Source: Gordonia sp. X0973
Lineage (GTDB): Bacteria; Actinomycetota; Actinomycetes; Mycobacteriales; Mycobacteriaceae
NCBI RefSeq assembly: GCF_013348785.1
Contig: NZ_CP054691.1
Location: forward strand, 3,534,001-3,598,000
Length of the DNA stretch: 64,000 nucleotides
Direction: 5' to 3'
Shown: positions 1 through 7,158 of the stretch, in pieces
Numbering within the stretch: position 1 is the stretch's first letter
Layout of the letters: the number at the start of each line of letters is the position of its first letter
Notes under the pieces: model-generated
Databases searched by the model: none
What the model was told of the DNA's origin: nothing
The model's input: only the letters and a program-made list of their open reading frames with translations
Program-made: the position numbers and the translations under genes

Positions 1-1
1 C

Positions 2-343
2 GACCACGGGCGCATCATCGAGCACGGGACCGCCCTGCAGCTCAAGGAGCGGGCCGGTGCGGCCAGCCTGGTGTTGACCGTCTCGCATGCCGACGACCTG
101 GAGGCGGCCGCCGACGTGCTGCGCCGCTCGGGGAACGAGGTGTTCGTCGAGGCGAATGCGCGTCGGATCACGATGGCCGCCGACGGCCTGCGGGATCTGA
201 CCACGGCCGCCGGATGGCTCGACGAGTCCGGTATCTCGGTCGACGATCTGGGTCTGGCCCGCCCGAGCCTCGACGACGTCTTCCTCTCGCTGACCGGCCA
301 CCGCACCGAATCCGACGACACCGACCAGGAGTCCCAGTCATGA
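2..343 (+). CDS. ABC transporter ATP-binding protein, C-terminal part (DrrA-type)
   Basis: Partial gene: the reading frame is open from the left edge and ends at TGA 341-343. The visible 113 residues begin DHGRIIEHGTALQLKER, the stretch after the H-loop of DrrA/daunorubicin-resistance type ATPases, and continue into the small C-terminal domain of that family (PSLDDVFLSLTGH). It would power the permease encoded next. The stop overlaps the permease start (ATGA at 340-343), so the two are translationally coupled. Walker A, Walker B and signature motifs lie outside the window, so ATPase integrity cannot be judged. The exported substrate is unknown. Confidence 0.9.
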   Translation, partial: DHGRIIEHGTALQLKERAGAASLVLTVSHADDLEAAADVLRRSGNEVFVEANARRITMAADGLRDLTTAAGWLDESGISVDDLGLARPSLDDVFLSLTGHRTESDDTDQESQS

Positions 344-1170
344 CCACCCTCACCAACCCCGTGGTGCCGGTCTCGCCCACCAGCCTGTGGCGCCAATCGT
401 GGATCATGGTCAAGCGCAACCTGATCCACACCAAACGCATGCCGGAGATGCTGGCCGACGTGACGTTCCAGCCGATCATGTTCGTGCTGCTCTTCGCGTT
501 CGTCTTCGGTTCGGCCGTCGCGATCCCCGGCGGCGGGAACTACAAAGAGTTCCTGCTCCCGGGCATCATGGGCCAGACGATCGCCTTCACCGCGTTCATC
601 GTCGCCAACGGAGTCACCGCCGACCTCGACAAGGGGATCATCGACCGGTTCCGGTCGCTGCCGATCCACCAGTCGTCGGTCATCGTCGGCCGGGCGATCG
701 CCGCGTTGCTGCACAGTTCCATCGGGATCGTCGTCATGGCGATCACCGGCCTCGCGATCGGCTGGCGGATCCGTACCTCGGTTCCCGAGGCGGTCCTCGG
801 CTTCGCCCTCGTCCTCCTCTTCGGCTTCGCGATGATCTGGTTCGGCCTGCTCGTCGGCTCCTGGTTGAAGAGCGTCGAGGCGGTGAACGGCTTCATGTTC
901 ACCACACTCTTCCCGATCACCTTCCTGTCCAACGCCTTCGTCCCGACGGCCGGTATGCCGACGTGGCTGCGGACGATCGCCGACTGGAACCCCATCTCGG
1001 CGCTGGTCCAGGCGATGCGCGTGTTGTGGGGCAACGGCCACCCGGCAGCCGCGGGGGCACCGTGGCCGCTCGTGCACCCGGTGTGGGCCACGATCATCTG
1101 GTCGGTCGCCCTGACCGCGATCATCGCGCCCATCGCCATCCGCGCCTATTATCGCCGCACCACCGACTGA
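340..1170 (+). CDS. ABC-2 type permease (DrrB-like)
   Basis: 276-residue integral membrane protein, the membrane half of a two-gene ABC exporter with the upstream ATPase. It starts at ATG 340, inside the ATPase stop. An N-terminal cytoplasmic stretch with WRQSWIMVKRNLIHTKR is followed by about six hydrophobic segments. The loop DLDKGIIDRFRSLPI is the hallmark of the DrrB/ABC-2 family (conserved GxxxRxRSLP). An in-frame upstream extension exists but overlaps the ATPase gene, so the coupled start is preferred. Family members export drugs, lipids or polyketides; nothing here defines the substrate. Confidence 0.92.
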   Translation: MTTLTNPVVPVSPTSLWRQSWIMVKRNLIHTKRMPEMLADVTFQPIMFVLLFAFVFGSAVAIPGGGNYKEFLLPGIMGQTIAFTAFIVANGVTADLDKGIIDRFRSLPIHQSSVIVGRAIAALLHSSIGIVVMAITGLAIGWRIRTSVPEAVLGFALVLLFGFAMIWFGLLVGSWLKSVEAVNGFMFTTLFPITFLSNAFVPTAGMPTWLRTIADWNPISALVQAMRVLWGNGHPAAAGAPWPLVHPVWATIIWSVALTAIIAPIAIRAYYRRTTD

Positions 1171-1191
1171 CTTCGGGCTGGTAGGGATCTC

Positions 1192-1228
1192 TTTGATGTT
1201 TGGTCCGGAATCCGGACCAAACATCAAA
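1192..1228. terminator. 37-bp perfect palindrome between convergent genes
   Basis: Arms 1192-1209 and 1211-1228 are 18-bp perfect inverted repeats around a single A. The site lies between the permease end (1170) and the ROK gene end (1235). Position and symmetry suit a bidirectional terminator: each strand's stem ends with TCAAA or TTTGA tracts. The near-zero loop is unusual for an RNA hairpin, so a protein-binding site is possible too. Confidence 0.6.
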
Positions 1229-1234
1229 CTCCCG

Positions 1235-2578
1235 TCAGCTGGTGATCGCGATGGCGCCGAGCGGGTCGGCGTAGAGCGCGTCGAGGGACACGGCTCCGGC
1301 GGCCTGCTGCTGCACGGTCACCCCGGCCCGGGAGACACGGACGTCTCGCTTGGCCGTCACACTCGTGTCGCGGATGACCTTCGCGACGATCGGCAGGGTC
1401 TGCGACGCGTCGGTGAAAGCCTGGCCGCCGAGGACCACGTGGTCGGGGTTGAAGATGTCGGCGATCAGTGCCACCGCCCGCCCGAGGACTTCGGCGCGCT
1501 CGACGAGGATCTCCCGGGCCGTCTCGTCGCCGTTGCGGGCGGCTTCGTGCACGTCGGCGATCTCGGTGACGGTGAGCCCGGCTGCGCGGGCGGCCGCGAC
1601 GATCCCGGTATCGCTGGTGGCGGCCTCGAGCTGCCCGGTGCGATGCGGGTCGAGTAGCGTCGTCGCGCCGACCGGGAAGTGACCGATCACCGGCGGACCG
1701 GCGCTGGGGGTGTGCACCGAGCCGTCGACGCTGAATGCGACGCCGACCATTTCGCGGGCGTAGAAGTACAGGAAGCTGGAACGCTGCGCGGGATTGGCCA
1801 CCAGCTCCGCGGCGGCCATCGCCTCGACGTGGCTCGCGACCGATACCGGATAACCCAGGACCTGGGCGAAGACCCGGCCGACGGGGGCCTGCGACCAGCC
1901 GAGGCGCGGATGGTCGACGACCCCGCCGTCGTGGACGCGGCCGCCGAGCGTGACGCCGACCCAGCGGATCTCCCGCCCGCGCCACCTGGCGAGGAAGCCG
2001 GCGACGCTGTGCGCCAGCGCGGTGAGCGCGTTCTCCGCTCCTGCGTCGGCCGGGGTCGGCACCGAGATGGCGCCGACGACGCGGTGCAGCAGGTCGTGCG
2101 CGGTGATCGAGGTGACCTTGTAGCCGATATGCACGCCGATGGTGAGGTGCTCGGCGACGGAGATCTCCACCGGCAGCCGCGGACGACCGACGGCTCCGGC
2201 GGGCACGAGGTCGCCGCGCTCGCGGATCAGCCCGACCTTCAGCAGCGCGCCGACCTGACGGTTCACCGTCGAGATGGACAGACCGGTGGCCTCGGCGATC
2301 TCGTCGCGGAAGACCGGCGCGTGATGCCGGATGGCGCGCAGCACCTGAGCGGCCGGCTTATCCGAGAGCGCGAGGTCGGGGGTGGTGATGTGCAGGTGGT
2401 CGAGCTGGCGCCGCGCGGGCTGCGGCACACCGATCGGGCGCGGCGAGCGCGCATGCGGGAGCCTGACGCCGGGACCGGAACGAGCGGGCCGGGTCGGGTC
2501 GGCGCCCGGAACGACGCGCGCGGGTCTGGTCGGCGCGGGCGTAGTGGTGGTGACGGGACGGTCGAGAATGCTGGTCAT
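1235..2578 (-). CDS. ROK-family transcriptional regulator
   Basis: 447-residue regulator. After a proline/arginine-rich N-terminal tail, a winged helix-turn-helix lies at about residues 80-140 (VFRDEIAEATGLSISTVNRQ), followed by GRPRLPVEI and a ROK sugar-kinase-like domain (IGVHIGYK near 155; NPDHVVLGG near 380). The zinc-binding Cys motif usual in ROK repressors (CxCGxxGCxE) is absent; the equivalent segment reads FYAREMVGVAFSVDG. ATG 2578 is chosen because GAGGAA lies about 8 nt upstream; ATG/GTG codons further up lack a ribosome site. Actinobacterial ROK regulators of this size resemble Mycobacterium Rv0485 in layout (inference). A poly-cysteine small ORF precedes it on the same strand. 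Confidence 0.88.
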   Translation of the reverse strand: MTSILDRPVTTTTPAPTRPARVVPGADPTRPARSGPGVRLPHARSPRPIGVPQPARRQLDHLHITTPDLALSDKPAAQVLRAIRHHAPVFRDEIAEATGLSISTVNRQVGALLKVGLIRERGDLVPAGAVGRPRLPVEISVAEHLTIGVHIGYKVTSITAHDLLHRVVGAISVPTPADAGAENALTALAHSVAGFLARWRGREIRWVGVTLGGRVHDGGVVDHPRLGWSQAPVGRVFAQVLGYPVSVASHVEAMAAAELVANPAQRSSFLYFYAREMVGVAFSVDGSVHTPSAGPPVIGHFPVGATTLLDPHRTGQLEAATSDTGIVAAARAAGLTVTEIADVHEAARNGDETAREILVERAEVLGRAVALIADIFNPDHVVLGGQAFTDASQTLPIVAKVIRDTSVTAKRDVRVSRAGVTVQQQAAGAVSLDALYADPLGAIAITS

Positions 2579-2680
2579 GGTGTTATTCCTCGGGAGGACC
2601 GACGCGCGCGGGTAAGCGCTCATGGCGTCGGCGGGGATGAATGCGAAAGGCCCGGGGTGGCGGGCACTGGGTCAGATCGA

Positions 2681-2785
2681 TCAGTGCATTCGGCAACAAC
2701 ACAGCATTCGCGCAAGCGGCAGACGGCAGCCCAGAGCGGTGGTCACGTAGGTGACCTCCGGGGCGCGGTTCGCTTGCGACGACAT
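2681..2785 (-). CDS. Poly-cysteine small ORF, candidate cysteine-responsive leader peptide
   Basis: A 34-codon ORF upstream of the ROK gene ends ...RMLCCCRMH-stop, with three consecutive Cys codons (TGT TGT TGC) five codons before the stop and one further Cys earlier. Short ORFs of this form act as cysteine-sensing attenuators in mycobacteria, where they are often leaderless, and similar leaders precede sulfur genes in streptomycetes. A GTG at 2746 would give a 21-residue version; an inverted repeat GGTCAC-N4-GTGACC (2741-2756) spans that codon. The stop is about 100 nt before the ROK start. Coding status rests on composition and position only. Confidence 0.5.
   Translation of the reverse strand: MSSQANRAPEVTYVTTALGCRLPLARMLCCCRMH
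2741..2756. promoter_or_regulatory. Inverted repeat GGTCAC-N4-GTGACC
   Basis: Six-base perfect arms with a 4-nt spacer in the 375-bp gap between the ROK gene and the divergent acetyltransferase gene. It overlaps the alternative GTG start of the poly-cysteine ORF. It could be an operator for the ROK transcript; no regulator is assigned. The rest of the gap (2786-2953) shows no other clear signal. Confidence 0.3.
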
Positions 2786-2953
2786 GTCGGCCAAGCTAGC
2801 AGTGGCATGGTCGTCAGCGCAATGCGGACCCGCCTCATTCGCCCGTATTCGTGGCACAGGTCACGCATCCGGCCTGGTCCGGGAACCATCCGGTCCCACA
2901 ACCGTCGGCGCGCCGAATCGCCGCCCGGCCCCGGTCAGGTCGAGAATCGTCAG

Positions 2954-3502
2954 ATGCCCGACGACTTCCTGATGCGCATCGACAGCCCCGAGTTCACCGC
3001 GATGTCACGACGGGTCCTGGAGGTCACCGCGCTGACCCACCGCCTCAACGCACTCGCGTTCGACGACGAGGAGGGCAAGGCGGAGGTCTTCGCTCAAATC
3101 CTCGGCCGGCCGTTTCCGGAGCGGGCCACGATCTATCCGCCGTTCTACACCGACCACGGCCTCAATCTGAGGCTGCCGGAGCATGGTCGCGTGTTCGTCA
3201 ACCAGGGCTGCACCTTCCTGGACTACGCGGGCATCACCCTCGGCGCCCGGGTGATGGTGGGGCCGAAGGCCACGTTCATCACCAGCGGACACCCCGTCGA
3301 CCCGGCCGATCGTCGGATCTATCTGACCGGCGCGCCGATCGACGTCGAGGAGAACGTGTGGATCGGGGCCGGTGCGACGATCCTGCCCGGTGTGCGAATC
3401 GGGCGCGACAGCGTCATCGCCGCGGGTGCCGTCGTCGCCGACGACGTTCCGCCCGCGACGCTGGTGGCCGGACCCAAGGCGCAGATCGCGCGGCAGTGGT
3501 GA
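2954..3502 (+). CDS. Sugar O-acetyltransferase (maltose/galactoside acetyltransferase family)
   Basis: 182 residues, the normal length for the MAA/GAT family. The N-terminal maltose-acetyltransferase helix region (about 10-55) is followed by a left-handed beta-helix of hexapeptide repeats. The catalytic histidine is in TFITSGHPVDP (His113), and the acetyl-CoA binding coil has VWIGAGATILPGVRIG and VIAAGAVVADDV. The family transfers acetyl from acetyl-CoA to the 6-OH of sugars in the cytosol. The start is ATG 2954, with only a weak upstream GAGAA. It is divergent from the ROK gene, a common pairing with sugar-responsive regulators, but a regulatory link is only inferred. Confidence 0.88.
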   Translation: MPDDFLMRIDSPEFTAMSRRVLEVTALTHRLNALAFDDEEGKAEVFAQILGRPFPERATIYPPFYTDHGLNLRLPEHGRVFVNQGCTFLDYAGITLGARVMVGPKATFITSGHPVDPADRRIYLTGAPIDVEENVWIGAGATILPGVRIGRDSVIAAGAVVADDVPPATLVAGPKAQIARQW

Positions 3503-3511
3503 CGGGAAGGC

Positions 3512-4186
3512 TCAGCGGAAGGTCGCGATCCCGCCGTCGCGGTCGGACAGATGCAGATGCTCGTTCATCGACAGCACCGTGACGCCGCTGCGCCCGACGA
3601 GTGCCTTGGTGATGGAGGCGTTCATCATCGACGCCGACAGTCGCGGCCAGTGCGCCGCGTCGATCCCGAGGTGCTGGGCGAGCCACAGGGTGATCGATCC
3701 GGCGGAAGAGACCACGAGGACGTTCTTTCCCGATCCGGCCTCCGCCACCGCGCGCTCCCCCGCTCGGGCCACCCTTAAGGCGTATTCCTCGAAGGGCTCC
3801 GGCGACTCGAGTTCGCCCCGGATCCACGCGGCGAGCACCCCGTCGAGCGATTGTTGGAAGCTACGTCCGTCGGCGAGTTGCGCGGCGGTCGGTGCGCCCA
3901 TCAACCCGGCGAGATCGTATTCGTCCCAGGAGTCGTCGACGACGGCCTCGGGTAGCTCGTCGAATTCGCCGAGTACCCCGGCCAGGGTCTCGCGCTGACG
4001 GGCCAGCCCGCCGCTGATCGCGGTGGTGAACGAGGGGACCAGGCCGCGCAGGACGGCCCCGGTGACGCGGGCCTGCATCTGCCCAGTCGGCGTCAGCCCA
4101 CCGGTGGGATCGCTCTCGCCGTGGTCGGAGACCCCGTAAGCCGACGCCAGGGCCTGGCCGTGGCGGACCAGATAGATGGCTCCCAT
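3512..4186 (-). CDS. Histidine phosphatase superfamily protein
   Basis: 224 residues. The N-terminal LVRHGQA (residues 6-12) is the RHG motif with the phospho-accepting His9. The usual second-histidine segment (VVSHGG) reads VVSSAGS near residue 165, so the canonical second catalytic His is missing; several actinobacterial members show the same change. It may be a phosphatase of modified mechanism or a non-phosphatase. It lies 4 bp downstream of the phosphotransferase gene and probably shares its transcript, which suggests a role with the phosphorylated intermediates of that pathway (inference). Confidence 0.8.
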   Translation of the reverse strand: MGAIYLVRHGQALASAYGVSDHGESDPTGGLTPTGQMQARVTGAVLRGLVPSFTTAISGGLARQRETLAGVLGEFDELPEAVVDDSWDEYDLAGLMGAPTAAQLADGRSFQQSLDGVLAAWIRGELESPEPFEEYALRVARAGERAVAEAGSGKNVLVVSSAGSITLWLAQHLGIDAAHWPRLSASMMNASITKALVGRSGVTVLSMNEHLHLSDRDGGIATFR

Positions 4187-4190
4187 TTGG

Positions 4191-5210
4191 TCAGGACACC
4201 CAGCGCAGGCCGTTGGCGATGAACGCGGCGGTACCTTCGGCGGCCCGCTCGGCCCCCTCGGCGCCCGACGACCCGCCCAGCAGCGCGCGGTGCGTGATGC
4301 CTTCGGCGATCACGCCGAGTTTCAGATTCGCCAACCCCATGTAGAAGTCCCAGTCGCCCAGATCCGCGCCGCTCGCCGCCGCATAGGCCCGGGCCATCTC
4401 GTCGCCACTCGGATAACGCTCGCTGGTCCACGCGGCCCGGAATCCCATCACCGATGCGAAGACCGGCTCGTGATAGACGCACATGAGGGCGACGTCGGTG
4501 AGCGGGTCGCCGAGCGCAGACATCTCCCAGTCGACGACGGCGAGCACCTTCGCGGGGTCGTCGCGGTCGATGATGGTGTTGTCGATCCGGTAGTCGCCGT
4601 GGACGATCGTGCTGCGCGCCTGCGCCGGCACCCGCGCGGACAGCTTCTCGACGAGGGCGTCGACGTCGGGCAAGTCGCGGGTCTTGACCAGTCCCCATTG
4701 GCGCGACCACAGTTTGACCTGGCGCGCCGCGAATCCCTCCGGCTTCCCGAAGTCGGACAGTCCGACCGCGGTGAAGTCGACGGCGTGCAGCTTGGCCAGC
4801 GTCTGCACCAGGGCCTCGAAGTTGGCTGTGACCTGTTCGTCGGTCCAGGCGGCGTCGAGTTCGTCGGTGGAACGGATCACCAGGCCGTCGACGAATTCGA
4901 CCACCGTGCAGGGTGCACCGATGTAGTCGCCGGAGCGGTCGATGGCGACGGTGGGCGCCACCGGGACGTCGGTGCCGGTCAGCGCCGAGGTGACGGCCCA
5001 TTCCCGTTCCATGTCGTGGGCCGACGGCGTGAGGCCGCCCATCGGGGGCCGGCGCGCGACCCAGTGGTGCTCGTCGTCGCGCACCTCGAAGGTCAGGTTG
5101 GAGCGTCCGCCGGCGATCAGCGTGATGTCGAGGTCGCCGACGACGTCGACGCCGTTGGCGGTCAACAACTTGCGCAGGGAGTCGGCGGTGAGTCCCGGAT
5201 GGTCAGGCAT
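4191..5210 (-). CDS. Aminoglycoside-phosphotransferase-fold kinase, ACAD10/11 and LvaA-like
   Basis: 339 residues with a complete APH-type kinase core: Brenner motif VHGDYRIDN (catalytic Asp206, Asn211) and metal-binding VDWEMSALGDP (Asp227). Homologous kinases are fused to acyl-CoA dehydrogenase in human ACAD10/ACAD11 and act with one in bacterial levulinate catabolism (LvaA), where they phosphorylate 4-hydroxyacyl-CoA so that phosphate can be eliminated. Here the start codon (ATG 5210-5208) lies within the last codons of the acyl-CoA dehydrogenase gene (8-bp overlap), strongly supporting a joint role. The predicted substrate is a hydroxyacyl-CoA; which chain length is unknown. Confidence 0.85.
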   Translation of the reverse strand: MPDHPGLTADSLRKLLTANGVDVVGDLDITLIAGGRSNLTFEVRDDEHHWVARRPPMGGLTPSAHDMEREWAVTSALTGTDVPVAPTVAIDRSGDYIGAPCTVVEFVDGLVIRSTDELDAAWTDEQVTANFEALVQTLAKLHAVDFTAVGLSDFGKPEGFAARQVKLWSRQWGLVKTRDLPDVDALVEKLSARVPAQARSTIVHGDYRIDNTIIDRDDPAKVLAVVDWEMSALGDPLTDVALMCVYHEPVFASVMGFRAAWTSERYPSGDEMARAYAAASGADLGDWDFYMGLANLKLGVIAEGITHRALLGGSSGAEGAERAAEGTAAFIANGLRWVS

Positions 5211-6423
5211 GGTCGCCCTTTCGTTGTGCGGCTTTGCGTGCGCGTCCGACGGCCCGTTTGGCGATGGCCCAGCGGTGGACTTCCGACGGTCCGTCGTAGA
5301 TCCGGAAGCCGCGCACCTCGTCGGCGAGGCGGGCCAGCGGCAGGTCGGTGGAGATGCCGAGGCCGCCACACATCTGGATCGACCGGTCGATGACGCGGAA
5401 GAAGGCCTCCGCGGCGAAGGTCTTGGCAATCGAGGTGGAGTCCGACGCGTGCTCGCCGAGGTCGAGTTCGTAGCAGGCGCGCGCCAGCAGGGCGTCGACG
5501 GCGGCGAGGTCGATCTCGTTGTCGGCGATCATCTGCTGGATCATCCCGAGGTCGGAGAGTTTGCCGCCGAAGCCGTCCCGGTCCTTGACGTAGTCGACCG
5601 CGATCGCATGCGCGCGCCGCGCGGAGCCGAGCCAGCGCATCACGTGGGTCATCCGGGCGGGGCCGAGCCGCACCTGCGCGTACCGGTATCCCTCGTCTAC
5701 CTCGCCGAGCACGTCCTCGTCGGGGACGAAGAGGTCGGCGAAGGTCATCTCGCAGTGCCCGCCGATCATCGACTTGTCGGTGGTGTGGACGTGGCGGTCG
5801 ATGCTCAGCCCCGGCGTGCCGGCGGGAGCCAAGAACATGGTCGCGCCGCCGCGGTCGCCGACGCTGCCGGAGGTGCGGGCCATGATGATGTAGAAGCCGG
5901 CGCCGTCGGCCCCGGTGATGAAGCGCTTGCGGCCGTTGATCTTCCAGCCGCCGTCGGCCCTCACGGCCGTCGTCGAGAGACAGTTGGGATCCGACCCGGC
6001 GCCGTGCGGTCCGGGCTCGGTCATCGCGAACGCGCTGCGCACCTCCCCCGTCGCCAGGGGGCCGAGGTATTTGTCGCGCTGCGCCTCGCTGGCGATATGC
6101 GCGAGCATGTGGATGTTGCCCTCGTCGGGGGCGCCGATGTGCAGCGCGACCGGGCCGAAGGTCGAGTGGCCCGCCGCCGTGAAGACCGGTGAGCGGTCGG
6201 CCATGTTGAGTCCGAGGCCGCCGTATTCGACGGGTGCGTGCGGCGCGAACAGGCCGGCCGTCTTCGCCTTGGCATTGAGTTCCCGCCGCAGATCGTCGCC
6301 GCCGGCCGCTTCCAGGTCGCCCTCGTATTCCGTTTCGACGGGGAGCACCTCGTCGGCGATGAACGCCTCGGTGCGTGCGACGAGGTCGAGCACCTCGGGT
6401 GAGTAGGAGAAATCAATGGCCAT
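5203..6423 (-). CDS. Acyl-CoA dehydrogenase, ACAD10/11-like
   Basis: 406 residues. It has the FAD-binding segments FAMTEPGPHGAGSDP and WKINGRKRFITGA, and a C-terminal MCGGLGISTDLPLARL followed by IYDGPSEVHRW. The catalytic position carries Asp in YDGP rather than the Glu of YEGT, as in the ACAD10/11 group. In that group the enzyme acts on phosphorylated or hydroxylated acyl-CoAs together with the kinase encoded next. ATG 6423 gives the family's normal N-terminus; upstream readthrough on this strand runs antisense through the TetR gene and is not coding. It is divergent from the TetR gene, with a palindromic candidate operator between. Confidence 0.88.
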   Translation of the reverse strand: MAIDFSYSPEVLDLVARTEAFIADEVLPVETEYEGDLEAAGGDDLRRELNAKAKTAGLFAPHAPVEYGGLGLNMADRSPVFTAAGHSTFGPVALHIGAPDEGNIHMLAHIASEAQRDKYLGPLATGEVRSAFAMTEPGPHGAGSDPNCLSTTAVRADGGWKINGRKRFITGADGAGFYIIMARTSGSVGDRGGATMFLAPAGTPGLSIDRHVHTTDKSMIGGHCEMTFADLFVPDEDVLGEVDEGYRYAQVRLGPARMTHVMRWLGSARRAHAIAVDYVKDRDGFGGKLSDLGMIQQMIADNEIDLAAVDALLARACYELDLGEHASDSTSIAKTFAAEAFFRVIDRSIQMCGGLGISTDLPLARLADEVRGFRIYDGPSEVHRWAIAKRAVGRARKAAQRKGDHA

Positions 6424-6443
6424 GGCGGGCGTCTCACTTCCTG

Positions 6444-6461
6444 ACCGAGCGATCGTTCGGT
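6444..6461. promoter_or_regulatory. Candidate TetR operator ACCGARCGATCGYTCGGT
   Basis: An 18-bp near-perfect palindrome (one mismatched pair) just upstream of the acyl-CoA dehydrogenase start. Its size and symmetry fit a TetR-family operator, and the divergent TetR gene at 6610 is the obvious candidate binder. Repression of the dehydrogenase-kinase operon is inferred. Confidence 0.5.
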
Positions 6462-6561
6462 CTGGCTCAGTCTCGCATCGAAGGGTCAGGCGGTCAAGGC
6501 ACCGGCTCGACTCGGGCTTCCCGCCCGCCAAACACCCTCGGTGTGACATTCTGCCTGCTGC

Positions 6562-6578
6562 TGTCGTCTGATACGACA
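6562..6578. promoter_or_regulatory. Inverted repeat TGTCGT-N5-ACGACA
   Basis: Perfect 6-bp arms about 30 bp before the TetR start codon; a further TGTCGTACG half-site lies nearer the gene. It may be the autoregulatory operator or overlap the TetR promoter. No core promoter can be assigned with certainty. Confidence 0.35.
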
Positions 6579-6609
6579 TGAATCGACAACGTGTCGTACG
6601 CTGGGACAC

Positions 6610-7158
6610 GTGAGCGCACCGGCCTTCTACGACGAACTCAGGGCCATTCGCCTCGAGCGCCTCCTCGACGCCGCCGTCACGGTCATCACCGAGGACGGCT
6701 GGGACCGGCTCAGCATGACCCGGGTCGCCCAACTCTCCGGGGTCCCCCGGCAAAGCCTCTACAAGGAGGTCGGCACCAAGTCCGACCTCGGCGAGGCGGT
6801 CGTGTCGCGCGAGGTCGAGCGGTTCGTGGCCCGCGTGCGCGACGGCATCGCCGCCCACCCGGACTCCATCACCGAGGGCCTGGGTACGGCGGCCCGTTAC
6901 GCGCTGGAGTACGGCAAGACCAATGCGGTACTCAAGGCGGTCCTGCGTCCCGGGCACGACCCGGAGCTGCTGGCCCTGCTGACCGTCCGACCGGAGGCCG
7001 TCCTGACCCAGGCGACCGCCGCGATCTCCGACACCGTCGGCGACAAGGTGTCCGCGGGCACCGTGGACACGATGGTCCGGCTGACCCTGAGCCACCTGCT
7101 GCAGCCGACCGTCACGATCGACGAAGCGGTGGACCGGATCATGCGGGCCGTGCACTAG
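6610..7158 (+). CDS. TetR-family transcriptional regulator
   Basis: 182 residues beginning at GTG 6610. The N-terminal TetR helix-turn-helix is clear (ERLLDAAVTVI near 17; MTRVAQLSGVPRQSLYKEVG near 37-56). The C-terminal ligand domain is short and not assignable. It is divergent from the ACAD10/11-like operon and likely controls it through the palindromes at 6444 and 6562. Its last 4 bp overlap the convergent Rieske oxygenase gene end. Confidence 0.87.
   Translation: MSAPAFYDELRAIRLERLLDAAVTVITEDGWDRLSMTRVAQLSGVPRQSLYKEVGTKSDLGEAVVSREVERFVARVRDGIAAHPDSITEGLGTAARYALEYGKTNAVLKAVLRPGHDPELLALLTVRPEAVLTQATAAISDTVGDKVSAGTVDTMVRLTLSHLLQPTVTIDEAVDRIMRAVH

Noticed and set aside
1679..3502. Long open frame antisense to the ROK gene joined to the acetyltransferase
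   Set aside because: Only the last 182 codons match a protein family; the rest is the GC-rich complement of the ROK gene.
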